Assembly: GCA_008000375.1 (NCBI GenBank)
Contig: SMOI01000123.1
Span: 30,102 to 94,101 of the forward strand
DNA length: 64,000 nucleotides
Direction: 5' to 3'
Source: Poteriospumella lacustris
Taxonomy: Eukaryota; Sar; Chrysophyceae; Chromulinales; Dinobryaceae
This document shows, one piece after another, positions 51,956-63,118 of the stretch (positions are counted from its first letter, which is position 1; each line of letters opens with the position of its first letter). A model generated the notes under the pieces. It ran no database searches. It worked only from the letters and a program-made list of their open reading frames with translations, and was not told where the DNA came from. A program made the translations under genes and the position numbers.

Positions 51956-52938
51956 TTAGAACTTCGGAATCTCAGGAACCGCCCAGAACGCACGCTCAGG
52001 CTTGTAAGCACCACCGCGAACAATGCGGAAGAAACCGTGCTCACCCCAGTAGGTACCCCAAGAGTTGCGGCCAATCCAGTAGTCGACACCGTTCTCGGTA
52101 CCCCAGCCGTTGAGCTGGATCGCATGGTTGATGGTCTTGGTGTTGCAGGTATCGTACATGTTAATGCCACCGGTGTAGGTCTCAATGCAGTTGGCGTTGA
52201 GGTAAGCAGAGACAGGACCGCGGGCAAGAATTTCCGCCATGATGTTCTCGTCACCATAGACCGTGCCATACTCGCTAATGGTGATCTTAGGGTAGTTGGT
52301 GACAGCGTCTGCATGAGGAGGAAAAAGCGCAGTAAACATTAGAGTTGTGAGAGCATCAACATCGACGATCAACCCACTTACAGCACGGCTTATCAGGCTC
52401 GCAGTTCATGCAAGTGTTAATGGCCGAGCACTCCATATCCTTGGCCTGGTACTGTTGGCAGGAGACATCAGGGACACCACCGTTCTTGTAGACCCAAGCG
52501 TTGGCAGCACCAGAGTCACCACCGCTGCAGGTACCAGCATCACCACAGTTGAGCAAGGCCTGGACAGAAGGGATCACATCACGCATGGTGCCTACAATAA
52601 TCGACAAATTTTGTTAATTTAGAGTCTAGAACCAGCGGGAACAGCACACTTCATGACGTACCGTTGGTGGCGATCTTAATGCGATCGGCGATGGATGACA
52701 TCGCTGAATGCGCCCAGCAGGAACCGCAGTAAGTGGGAATATGTTGGTTGAGGTCAGTAGTCAACAGACCCTTCGAGCGATAATCAAGAGAGGCTGGGAG
52801 GCCGCCCTGAGGAATCTTGGGCATCGCAGATTTAACCACTTGGCCAACTTCCTTCTCATCCTTCAATACCAACTCATTACGGTATCCATTCACGCTGCCA
52901 AAGACAGCCAACACCACACAGAGCACAACCAACATCAT
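51956..52938 (-). CDS. Cathepsin X/Z-type cysteine protease, copy B
   Basis: Exons 52662-52938, 52382-52591 and 51956-52308 encode 279 aa from ATG 52936-52938 ([20 protein letters not shown] signal peptide). The HIP loop plus [31 protein letters not shown] and [15 protein letters not shown] give the complete Cys-His-Asn set. The protein is close to copy A but differs at many positions outside the C-terminal domain. The exon corresponding to A's exons 2 and 3 is unbroken here. The two genes are direct tandem repeats, copy B upstream in the sense of transcription. Confidence 0.92.
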
Positions 52939-53281
52939 CTTCTTCTCTAAATTATTTTGTTGAATTGCTCTAATCCAATTGATTGTGGAGCTCTGAGATC
53001 GAGTTGACGAGTTGACCGCCTGACGAGAGTCGGTCGTCGACAAGTCGACAACAAGTCACCCGACACAGATGAAGCCAGACCAGTCCAGACTCTGGCACCG
53101 ATTCATCGCCGTCTTGTCAGTCAGCTCTCTTGCTCTGCTGTCTGTGGACGACCAAACAATCGATCGATGGGAATGAAATGAAAAGAGATTGACTTTGGGA
53201 AACCAGTGACTTCTTGATTGAGTTTGTGTTTGGACAGCTGTGGTGGTTGTTGTCATTTTCAATTTCAATCCATCGAAAGAA
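52939..53281. promoter_or_regulatory. Divergent promoter interval
   Basis: About 340 bp between cathepsin copy B (minus) and eIF2B-alpha (plus). No gene was seen. Confidence 0.5.
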
Positions 53282-54443
53282 ATGCCAGATAATACCCTCG
53301 ATTTGTTTCGCAGTTTGGTGTCAACCCAAGTTGCCATTCCCGTGGCAGCGATGAATGTACTGGTTGCAAAGATTCAAGTACGTTGACATGGATTGGAAAA
53401 ACAAAAGAAAAGACTCTTCAAATCGTTTACCTTGCCACTGTGTTGTCCTCCAACAGGAATCAAAGGCGGCGACGTGGATGGAATTGGAACTGGAACTGCG
53501 GAATGCGATCGCTCTCCTCAAAAGTGCACAAGATGAAGATCTTGGTGGACGAACCAACATCTCCTTGACATCTGGATGTGATCTATTCATGAAATATGTC
53601 ACACGGGCTTTCAGTATGGAGAATTTGGAGTTTTCTGCGTGCAAAAAGGAGGTCATTCGGCGAGGCCAACGATTCGCGAACATGTCGCTCTCCGCGCGCA
53701 CACAAATCGCGGCGGTGGGACATTCTTTCATTCAAGATGGCTACACGGTACTCATTCATGGCAGTTCGCGTGTCGTGAGTGCATTGCTGTTAAAGGCCGC
53801 CGAAACCACTCAATTCAGTGTCATCGTCACGGAGGGTCAACCTGGCGACATCAAGTACGTTTGTTGCTCTGTTTCACTGCTCCAACTGGGTTGTTTGATT
53901 CTCATATTGTGCTTTCTTTTATCTGTTAGTTTGGAGCGGGTGAAGCCTTTCTTGGATGCGGGTATCCCCACGAAGTTCATTCGTGACAGTGCGGTGGGCG
54001 TCATCATGGAAGAAGTAGATTTGTGCCTCGTCGGTGCCGAAGGCGTGGCCGAGAATGGTGGCATTATCAACGAAATTGGCACGTATCAAATAGCCCTCGT
54101 CGCCAATGCGCTACGGCGGCCATTCTACGTGGCCGTCGAGTCGTACAAGTTCTCGCGGATGTATCCGCTGTCGCAGAAGGACACCCTCGCGATGACGCGG
54201 TCACGTCGTTCCACCACGACCACCGCCACCGCTGCGTCCTCCTCCTCCTCCTCCTCTTCTTCTTCTTCTTCTTCTCCTACATCATCTCCTTCTCCAGATA
54301 CGACGACGACATCGGCGTTGACGGTCGATTTGCCCGCGGTGGACTTCACCCCCGCGAATTTCATCACGTTGATGTTCACCGACTTGGGGGTGCTGACTCC
54401 CGCCGCTGTCTCCGACGAATTGATTCGTTTGTATGCACAATAA
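53282..54443 (+). CDS. EIF2B1: Translation initiation factor eIF2B subunit alpha
   Basis: Exons 53282-53377, 53457-53854 and 53930-54443 join to 335 aa (human 305). It starts MPDNTLDLFRSLVSTQVAIP. The eIF2B regulatory fold is clear: NISLTSGCDLFMKYVTRA, GYTVLIHGSSRVVSALLL, ADAGIP-like LDAGIPTKFIRDSAVGVIME, DLCLVGAEGVAENGGIINEI and the C-terminal FITLMFTDLGVLTPAAVSDE. eIF2B exchanges GDP for GTP on eIF2, and the alpha subunit senses phosphorylated eIF2. A loop that joins the two halves in other species is replaced by a long Ser run with Thr/Pro (about residues 260-300), coded by TCC/TCT repeats. Confidence 0.93.
54237..54280. repeat. TCC/TCT trinucleotide repeat within eIF2B-alpha
   Basis: About 14 Ser codons in a row, first TCC then TCT. 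It lies in the coding frame and adds a serine homopolymer to the protein. Confidence 0.9.
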
Positions 54444-55051
54444 GCTGATCTTTTTCTGTTGTTGTAACTCCCGAGCGAGCGAGCGAGCGAGCGATAACTG
54501 TGTGCGTCTTCTGTGTGTGCCCCGTGGGTGAGAGTGAGTGTGAGGCGATGTGCGATCGGTAGTCATTAGTTTTGTACAGGGATGCGGGTTGTGGGGGGGG
54601 GGTGTGCTTGCAGTGCAGTCAGTAGTAGTGTCAATAGTGTGTCGACGAACGGGTCCTATGTTCCTATGCGAGCGGGAGAGCGAGAGCGAACCGGAAACAA
54701 CAGCCAAATATAGACGCAGCAGTAGCAGTAGCAGTAGAAGCAGCAGTAGCAGCAGTCGCAGTCGCAGTAGTACCAGCTGCTGTAGCAGCGCCGAAAACAA
54801 AACAAGAGTAGAACAGAAGAGAAAGGCGGAGCGCGGGGAAACGACACGTTTTGTTTTGCGCCTGCAACGACGGGACGGCGGTCGAGCATCGCCGACCCAA
54901 ATTGATCAACGCGCTGCACAATGCCGCCTCGTATCGCGTGGGGTTGCGGCTCCTCTTACGGGGGCGCTGTGTGTGGATAATAAAGGACGGTGGGCGAGGG
55001 GGTGTGAGATGGTTGGGGAGGGGGCCGGCGGGGAGTGACCAATGCGGAAGA
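54444..55051. other. Convergent non-coding interval rich in simple repeats
   Basis: About 600 bp between eIF2B-alpha and the SKN1-like gene. It contains (GAGC)n at about 54473-54493, a G run at 54594-54602 and an AGC/AGT trinucleotide array at about 54714-54790. No gene was seen. Confidence 0.55.
54714..54790. repeat. (AGCAGT)n-type trinucleotide array
   Basis: Alternating AGC, AGT and occasional AGA triplets, imperfect, outside any supported gene. Confidence 0.75.
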
Positions 55052-57269
55052 TCACAGCGCTTGGTACAGCGTTTGCTTCGGATGGTGTGTGGACGCCGCG
55101 TTGTATTCCGCATGCGTCGTATGATGAAACGGCGGATGCTGCTGCCCACTTGGATCACTCGCACTGGCCGTACGCAGCGACGTCATTTCGGTCGTCGGAA
55201 TCGGTTGATAACCCGACGGCGGCGTAGTCGTGGAAGAAGAACGAAGATAGGCCAGAGGGTTCATGGCGGCCATGGTCACGGACGGGTCCATATCCACCAC
55301 ATGCTGCTGCTGTTGCTGTTGATGCGCACCACGCTTTTGTTGTCGCCATCGCCACGCAAACCACAACGTCGTCCCCATCGCCACGATGCACATGGACACC
55401 CAAAAGGCCAAGAAATGCGGAATGTACGGGGACACCCACGAGATCGTCGGTTCCACGTCCCAATCTGGAAACGGGTTTTGATACGTCGGGACGAGACACT
55501 GGGGCCCCTGCCAATCGTCTGCACAGACACACCCCCGGAAACCTTCATTCGCATAGAACTGCCACAGCGAAAACTGACAACGACCATTGTTCGTGTCCCC
55601 ACCGCAATCGCGGTGCGTACGACACGCACCGCCACCGGTTTTCACCGCCAACAACGCATCGGTTTCTTCCAACGCCTTGTACCGAGATTCATGGGCTTTG
55701 ATGAAACGTTTCGTGGGGTATTCCCGGGGGTTGCAACCGATGGTTTGACGGGGATCCGCCGCGTGTTGATAGATACGGACGTAATCGATCTGAAACTCGG
55801 CGGGTAACGTCTTGCACCATCCAGGATTCATCCCACATTGTTTCGCGGGGTCTTTGCAATCGTATTCGGTACACCCCGGGGGTGGATTGGGGAAACCCCA
55901 CGACGTCGAGATCGCGGTATTCAAAATGACGTACGAAGGTTCATTGGGAATACGGGCGTTTTGTTGTTCAGCGAGGCCGGCGGCATCAATGCCAAAACGA
56001 AATTCATCGTCCATATACCAACGGAGATACCCATCGTCACCGGGTTGCCATTCCAAGCGGAAGACGTGCATGTTTTCGAAATGCGATTCGTTCAGTTGTG
56101 CCATCGAGGAAATCGCGTCGCATTGGTAGGACTCCTTCTGCGAACGAGACACTGTATATACAAGACAGGGTGGGGTGGGGTGGGGTGGTTTCAGTTCCTC
56201 TCACAGAAGAGCGCATAGCGCATGGACCATATAGAGCAGCACGTACCTGGTTCAGCAGTTTTGGTGGGCGCCAAATAGGTACCGTAAAAGAACGGATTGA
56301 TCGAGGTATTCTGACCGTACGTGAGATTGCGATACCAATTGAAACCCCATTCGGGTAACGTACCCGATTGGGGACGTCGTTTGTTGGCGGGGATACCCGG
56401 AGCCAGCTGTACAACAGACACGACAACGACCAAAAGAAAAACGGTAAAGATACGACGAAGGAAGGAACGATGGTCGGGCTGTGCGTGTTCTACGGTACCT
56501 GTAGGGTCATCGAATTATACGGCCTTCGTAGATTGTTTCGTACGAGGGGTAACGGGGTCGAGGGACCCGGCATCACTTCGATGATATCGATTTCTGTCGC
56601 GCCACGTCCTTGTTTGGGGAGCAAACCGAAGTGACTGGTGACATCACAGGCACTGACTTCTTGTGCGTGTTGCAAAGATGGGTCACATTTGTCAAACGAC
56701 CAAGGCCACATCAAATTGGTTGACGCTTCAAACGTCGCTCGTCCCAGATTCCCCAACAACCAAACGGCTGGCCACAATCCACCGATGTCACTTTTGCCAG
56801 GAAATTGCACACGGACTTCTAAGATACCACCGGTAAAACAGAATTTGTTCCATGATTGCAACATTCCAGAGCGGAAATGACGAGACATGGTCACGTATTT
56901 CTTGAGATACGGGTTCCATCCTTTCCATTTCGTATCTTCGTCGGTGGTACGAATGACCAAATTGCCATCTTTGGTGTGGATATAGGAACTATTATAAAAT
57001 TGCAACGATTTGCGACCATTTGCGGTTTGATCGTCGTCTGAACGATCAATACCTGTCCACATGGGATCGTCACCATTTTTGAAGGTTCTACCGTCTCGAT
57101 TGAACTCATCGGACATGACGATATCGTATTGCTTTCCGTCAGTGTAGCTTTCGATGGTTTTCAAGTGTGAAGGGGTGTCAGGATCAACCCAGCCTGTCAT
57201 CTTTGCCTCATTTAGAGCTGCAACCAATAGCAGGAAGATGCTCAAAGACACTTGATGCAACATTTTCAT
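55052..57269 (-). CDS. SKN1/KRE6-like beta-glucan synthesis protein (GH16 fold)
   Basis: Exons 56499-57269, 56247-56406 and 55052-56151 join to 676 aa. A signal peptide (MKMLHQVSLSIFLLLVAALN) is followed by the SKN1/KRE6 signature GWVDPDTPSHLKT, then MSDEFNRDGRTFKNGDDPMW, SGMLQSWNKFCFTGGILEVR and GGLWPAVWLLGNLGRATFEA. The GH16 catalytic motif is GATEIDIIEVMPG (E-I-D-x-x-E, both glutamates present). Near the C-terminus is an EGF-like Cys module (GRCQFSLWQFYANEGFRGCV), then one membrane helix (FLAFWVSMCIVAMGTTLWFA) and a Gln/His/Pro/Ser cytoplasmic tail. Fungal Kre6 is a type II protein; this layout is type I with the helix at the C-terminal side. Beta-1,6-glucan (laminarin-type) branching is the likely role, by homology. 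Confidence 0.88.
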
Positions 57270-57931
57270 GGGAGGTCCTTTCTATACACTGTACCACAAA
57301 TTGAACAACTTCGCTCACTGTGGTGTTTCGAGAATGCTTCACTGTTTATCAACAACTGTCTGACAATGCTCTTCGCCCCCACTAATAAGCTACTGTAAAC
57401 ACGAACAACACTGTTCTCGCTCCACGTCCACTGACACGAAAACTTCCAGTCCCAGCAGGTAACTTATCCCTTGAAATGGCAAGTGATTGCAAAATCTTCT
57501 TTGCAGCGGCAAACGCAATATGATGCTATCAGAATATTGTTCAATGGATCAATCAATCAATGATCGATAGCTAGCGCAGCTGCTCGTGTTGACTTTGCAT
57601 GCAACAGGCAGCTGCAGCAGCACTGCGGAAAATCCTTTGTCGTGTTTCCCCAACTTTTACCCCTGGCAATATCTCGGGATTCGGGGATTTTGGTCTTCAG
57701 CGGACGTTGCATGCAAAGAAAACCAAAAAGCATTCTCAAATCAATGCGTATGTAGCTCGCAGTCACAGCGGTGCCTTAGTTTACGCACACCTTCACATTG
57801 TCGGCCTTTGAATGTGAGAAATGTCGGCTTCAAAAGGAGGAGAAGTAGGCTCCAGAAGGAGGAGAGGCAGAGTGGACCCCGGAGAGTTGTTCCGGTTGGC
57901 GAACGTCTACGTGATGCTTGATTAGGTAGCG
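57270..57931. other. Non-coding interval
   Basis: 5' flank of the SKN1-like gene and AT-rich sequence up to about 57580. Nothing gene-like was recognised. Confidence 0.45.
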
Positions 57932-58771
57932 ATGTCTGCAGTCGATCTTGGACTCAGCACCGATCACGTGCTCGCCAACGTGCATGGACAGCATCCAAAT
58001 CCGCGTGACAGGCCGGCAGATTCTGCCACCAGGACTCTTCTGCGCCCGCCGATTGAGCAGTTCCTGCGGGCGTCGATGCTCAGACTGCAGGTGTTTGGCA
58101 CCAGCTACATCGTCCTATCCAGTATGACGGGCACCTTCTCGGGCCAGAGCCTCAGCGCATCACCTGTGCTCCAGTGGGACCTGTCCTGGGTGATCAAGGA
58201 CGGAGACGACGGAGTCCAAGAGGCATGTTGATATTGTTTTTCAACCTGAGCAACGAGAGCGTGGACACAATTACGTTATTGAAATGGAGAAATGGGCGAT
58301 GATCGATCTCCTGAGCAGTATGGTCGAGTGACAGTTAGCTTTTTGGTGGCGCCGACGGCCTTGAGCGCCCGTGCAACCTTGTTCGCTCCTCGCCCCCCCC
58401 CCCAACCATGCTCAAGGCACAGTACGGTCTCGCCAACCGCATCAACAGCTTGCAGCTCGTCGAGCGCTTGAAGGATGCCGTGTGGGCGATCCCCGCTTGG
58501 CAAACACCCCGAGCTGGTCGTGTCCGTCATAAACCCGGAAGTGCGCCGCCGCCTACCGCACCCGCCGCACGCTCTTGTGCCGGTCTGCTGCGCGGGCGTC
58601 CTGGACCACGCGTTCTTCACTCAGCTTGTGCACCGCCATCACCTGCCCTGTGCGCTTTGTCGTAATCTGCTCGGCAGCAGCGAGCCCCAGCTCCTTATCT
58701 GTAACCGCTCCATAACTTGCTCGCCACCGCTCTGCCACTTTTTGATTTTTGTCGGAGAACAGCAGCTTTAG
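57932..58771 (+). pseudogene. Degenerate GC-rich coding remnants
   Basis: Several short frames lie close together, all with a GC-rich codon style. One from ATG 57932 encodes 99 aa (MSAVDLGLSTDHVLANVHGQ ...). Another from ATG 58408 begins MLKAQYGLANRINSLQLVER and then loses coherence. A third, at about 58475 in another frame, reads KHPELVVSVINPEVRRRLPH. A C run (58386-58396) interrupts them. The frame switching suggests a decayed gene, but I recognise no family, and non-coding DNA is possible. Confidence 0.3.
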
Positions 58772-59230
58772 CCGTAACCTTTACAATATATCGTGATATG
58801 GTGTCAGGCGGCACGACGATGTTCAAGGACTTCGGTCGTCGTCTTGAGCGCGACATCAAGATCAAGCGCAAAGTCGACAATCGCATGCGCGAAAACATGG
58901 CGAAGCTATCATCGTTGGTAGCGTCGGCGGGAGCCCCTCCGGAGATCGATGTCAATGTGGTGACACATCCGATGCAGCGATACGCTGTGTGGTTCGGTGG
59001 CTCATAAATGCGAGCCGCCCTTCCGTCGTATGTGTCAGACGAAGGCTCAGAACAATGAAGAGGGACCGCGGATCGCCCGTCACAGCCCGGTGCCCAGTGA
59101 CAGTTTATTGGCGAGCCAGCGCAGATTATTGTATTGTTAGTACTGTAGTGTTCAATTAATTTGTGTTTTGACGGCCTTAGCTTCTCTTTGTTTCGTTCAT
59201 TGCTTTCTGCCCCTACTGTTCGTATTGGAA
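58772..59230 (+). pseudogene. 5'-truncated, intron-less ARP3 pseudogene
   Basis: From about 58790 the sequence reads [19 protein letters not shown] ... [20 protein letters not shown], matching the end of the intact ARP3 gene. An insertion turns RDIKRNVD into [11 protein letters not shown] premature TAA stands at 59005-59007, directly after WFGGS. After a short altered stretch the last exon follows immediately (CGTATGTGTCAGACGAAGGC at about 59027), so the intron at 59616-59682 of the real gene is missing at its position. Similarity continues through the 3' untranslated region to about 59230. The 5' two-thirds of the gene is absent. It lies tail to tail with ARP3, about 0.2-0.3 kb away. Confidence 0.85.
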
Positions 59231-59519
59231 CCAGCAAACCGATTCCATCTGCGTCTCAATGGAGAAATCACAACACAGGCGAGAGAGCTTGCACAATTTC
59301 TTTTGCGAACATTTAACGAGCTCTCTCGTCTGTGTGGGTGGTGAAGGTCAGGTTAGTCAATGAGAGTGTGTCGGATGTGGTTGTCTGCAGGCCCCTTAAA
59401 CGAACAAGAGGGGCAAAGCTGTAAAGAAGCAGTAAAGAAGCAAAAGAGAAGAGTAGGCTACAAAATTAACAGAATTCAAAGTTACAAAACCAGCAACACT
59501 ACAAACTACGCTGGCTCGC

Positions 59520-60974
59520 CTACAAACTGGCGCTGAACACCGGGCTGTGACGGGCGATCCGCGGTCCCTCTTCCTCGTACTGAGCCTTCGTATGACACAT
59601 ACGATGAAATTGCGGCTAAACGAAAGAAAAACAAACGTAAGGCATGAGACCGGAGCAAAGCAGCAAGAGCGAGAATGCTTACCATCGAGGCCATGTATGA
59701 GCCACCGAACCACACAGCGTATCGCTGCATCGGATGTGTCACCACATTGACATCGATCTCCGGAGGGGCTCCCGCCGACGCTACCAACGATGATAGCTTC
59801 GCCATGTTTTCGCGCATGCGATTGTCGACGTTGCGCTTGATGTCGCGCTCAAGACGACGACCGAAGTCCTTAAACATCGTCGTGCCGCCTGACAACACCA
59901 CATTGTTGTACAGTTTGCGGCGCACGTCGATCGGGCACTTCAGGATCGACTCATCCACCACGTCAGGCAAAGGCGTCGTGAAATCCGACGAAAAGATTTC
60001 CGGGTTGAAGAAAACCTCCGGACCCAAGAAACGCTCATAGCCCACATCACATGTGTACGGTTGTCCAGTGGAGCGCTTCACGCCCTGGTACGTCTTGAAG
60101 TACTTGTCCGGCTTCTGGTCGTACTTCGCGTACTCCTTCACCATGTCCGGTGACACGTAACTGTACATCTCCTTCACACGCTTCGCCACCTCCAATGAGT
60201 CTTCGGGGGGAACAGGCTCCTTGCGGTCGCGCATGAGCTGCTGGATGTATTGTGTTACTGTTCGGCCGGCCAAAGGAATGTGCTTGATGCAACTGCCGAT
60301 GACGTAGCCGTCTACCACCGGAATCACGTGCGTCACTCCGTCACCAGAATCGATGACAGTGCCAGTCATAGACTTCTCCTTCAGCTACACACGACATATA
60401 TGTCAGCGGCATGCTTCATCATTGCTGACAGATCAAGGTGCACATGCAACACTTACCGATTCGTTCGACCACGAGGCTACCAGCGCCAACACCGCCTGCA
60501 CTGCAATGTACATGCCCGGCACATTGAAGGTCTCGAACATAATCTCCGCGGTGTATTCGCGGTTCTCCGGAGGATTCAACGGAGGCTCCGTCAACATCAC
60601 ATAATGTTCCTCAGGCTCGCAACGCAAATACTCAAACATGCAACGTTGCCACAGACGCTCCATGTTGTCCCAGTTGTCCACGATTCCGTGGCGGATAGGG
60701 TAGTTGATCTGATGTGTGGAGCTGTTGGCAAAGGCGGCGTCGCCGATGAAAAAATCCAAATCCTCCACACCCGTCTCCTTGCGAACACCTCCTTCGTCGG
60801 CTTTAGTCGCTAGTACGGTGGGAATGATATACTGCGGCTCCACGTTCCCCGCATACCCCATCTTGGTGTAGCTATATCACACACAAACAACTTCATCAGA
60901 TATCTACTTCCGTCGTTCTCTCGTACGACTACTTACCCTGTACCATTGTCGATTACGATTGGAACCTTCGACAT
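59520..60974 (-). CDS. ARP3: Actin-related protein 3 (Arp2/3 complex)
   Basis: Exons 60937-60974, 60457-60871, 59683-60384 and 59520-59615 join to 416 aa (human 418), starting [20 protein letters not shown]. Actin-fold motifs: DNGTG phosphate loop, [60 protein letters not shown] and [20 protein letters not shown]. The C-terminal [20 protein letters not shown] is specific to ARP3 rather than ARP2 or actin. ARP3 and ARP2 form the actin-nucleating core that makes branched filaments, so the organism probably has amoeboid motility or endocytic actin patches. The last exon is the part carried by the neighbouring pseudogene. Confidence 0.95.
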
Positions 60975-61489
60975 TTTTCCGGTTGTTATGCTGTACACAA
61001 CACGGGTGCACAATGTGATCAGTCAAAGCACACAGTGGCGCAATCCGAACGTGGATCCAATGTCAATCCAAACGCAAAGCGTCGCAATGATTTTCGGATT
61101 GGCGAGGATTCGTGTGACACAGGCTAAGTGTGTCGTCTTCGACATCCTGATAGTCCGGAAAAGACTGCGAAGAGACCGTAAAACCGGTTTTTTGTAACTC
61201 CAACCTTTGTAATCTTGAGGATTTCCTTTATTGGTGTTTGCGGATTTGCTGCGAAAGTGCACAAAGAAGTTGCTGATGTGGCAGCGGCCGAGTGTGGGTG
61301 ATTCTTTCTTTGCCGAGGAAAAGAATCATCGGTTGGTTCGCATTTATTCGCAGGGTAAATGAAAAATCGTTAACGTTTTATTACAACGAAATCGTCTTCA
61401 ACGAAAACTTTGAGTTTCTGTTGGGAACAGACTTTTGTTTGGTGTGGTTTTGAAACTCTCGGTGTTGTTTTTGAAAAAAAAATTAAAAA
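60975..61489. promoter_or_regulatory. Divergent promoter interval
   Basis: About 510 bp between ARP3 (minus) and the desaturase (plus). An A-run (AAAAAAAATTAAAAA) lies just before the desaturase ATG. No gene was seen. Confidence 0.5.
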
Positions 61490-62798
61490 ATGGGAAAAGG
61501 TGGTGAGAAGAACGAAGCTGCTGTCAAGAAGGAAGTTCTTATCGAAGGCCGCATGTATGATGTGACCAACATGAAGCATCCTGGTGGAAGTGTTATCGAT
61601 TTCTACGCTGGAAAGGATATTGATGCCACTCAGGCATTCGAGAGCTTTCACGTGCAATCGAAGAAGGCAAAGAAGTATCTTGACAATTTGCCTTCGCGTC
61701 CCGCTGATGCGAAGCAAGTCGAGAAGAACTTGCTTCCCGGCCAAGCGGCACTTCTTGCTGATTTCGACAAGTTGCACCGTGAGTTCGAGGCTGAGGGTCT
61801 TTTCAAGCCCGATCTTGGTCATGTCATCTACCGCTTCTCTGAAATCATCCTGCTGTACTTGATCGGTGGATACCTGGTCCTCCACAACAACATCGCACTC
61901 GGTGTTGTTTTCATGGCCGTCGGTCAGGGCCGCTGTGGTTGGTTGATGCACGAAGGTGGTCACTACTCCCTCACTGGTAAGTTTCGCACCTCTTTCCACA
62001 CTTGTTTCCAGTCTGACATTGAGTTGGACCGTAGGCAATATCAAGATTGACACCTTTTTGCAAGAGTTGACGTATGGTCTTGGTTGTGGAATGAGCGGTG
62101 GATGGTGGCGAAGTCAACACAACAAGCACCACTCCATGCCTCAAAAGTTGGGTTATGATGTGGATTTGAACACCCTTCCCTTGGTGGCCTTCACTGAGAA
62201 GGTTTGCAAGCGTGTCGGCGTTCCTTTGAAGTACTGGATCAAAATGCAAGCTGTCATGTTCCCTCTTATCTCGACTCTGTTGGTTGCTCTGGGTTGGCAG
62301 TTCTATCTCCATCCTCGTCACATCATTCGCCGTAAGAATGTTAACGAGGCGTTCTGGCTTGTTATGCGCTATGTGCTTTGGACTGCTCTGTTCACCACCA
62401 AGTTCGGTCTTGCGAACTCCATCTTGCTTTATCTGGCTTACGTCTGGGTTGGTGCTAACTACATCTTCCTGCACTTCGCTGTGTCGCACACTCATCTTCC
62501 TACCGTACCCAAGGAGGACACTCAGGTTGACTGGGTGCGTTATGCTGCTATCTACACCATGAATGTGAAGCCTGGTCCTTTCAAGATTGTGAACTGGTTG
62601 ATGGGCTACTTGAACTTCCAAATCGAGCATCACCTCTTCCCTTGCATGCCTCAGTTCCGTCACCCCAAGATCTCGCCTAGAGTCAAGGCTTTCTTGGAGA
62701 AGCATGGCCTGAAGTACGATCAACGTGACTATTTGGACGCCTTCGCCGTTACGTTCAGCAACTTGCACAAAGTTGGTAATGATGTGTTCCTTGGTTAA
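61490..62798 (+). CDS. Front-end fatty acid desaturase with cytochrome b5 domain (delta-5/delta-6 type)
   Basis: Exons 61490-61976 and 62035-62798 join to 416 aa from ATG 61490. The N-terminus is a cytochrome b5 domain with the haem motif HPGGS (MKHPGGSVIDFYAGKDIDAT). Three histidine boxes follow: HEGGH, QHNKHH and QIEHH. The Gln at the third box is diagnostic of front-end desaturases. Several hydrophobic stretches give the usual membrane topology. The wording YGLGCGMSGGWWRSQHNKHH, YDVDLNTLPLVAF and FLHFAVSHTHLP matches the microalgal delta-6/delta-5 group rather than fungal delta-6 enzymes. It would introduce a double bond near the carboxyl end during polyunsaturated fatty acid synthesis in the ER. 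Regiospecificity cannot be read from sequence. Confidence 0.93.
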
Positions 62799-63118
62799 AT
62801 GCTCTCATCTCGCTAGAGCAACCATAGACCGGACCATCAAGATCGTTAGGCCATGGTTTTTTGTCTTCGTTGTATCCCCCAAAGTTCTCTTTTCAAGAGA
62901 CGCGTAGATACTCAGAACTAGACCTCAATTCCACTTTTACCTTTGCTTCATGTATTGATCATCTTCACACCTCATGTCGCGAATATCTTAGCTTGCTAGT
63001 TTTGCGTCGTACGATCTCTTGTAAAACGAGAAGAATTGTTGAGAGTTTCAAATATAACTTCAATTGTAGCGACAAATACACTGGACAAAACCACACTGAC
63101 ACATGATCCGGCGGGTGA
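62799..63118. other. Convergent 3' interval
   Basis: About 320 bp between the desaturase and the SAP protein; no gene was seen. Confidence 0.5.
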
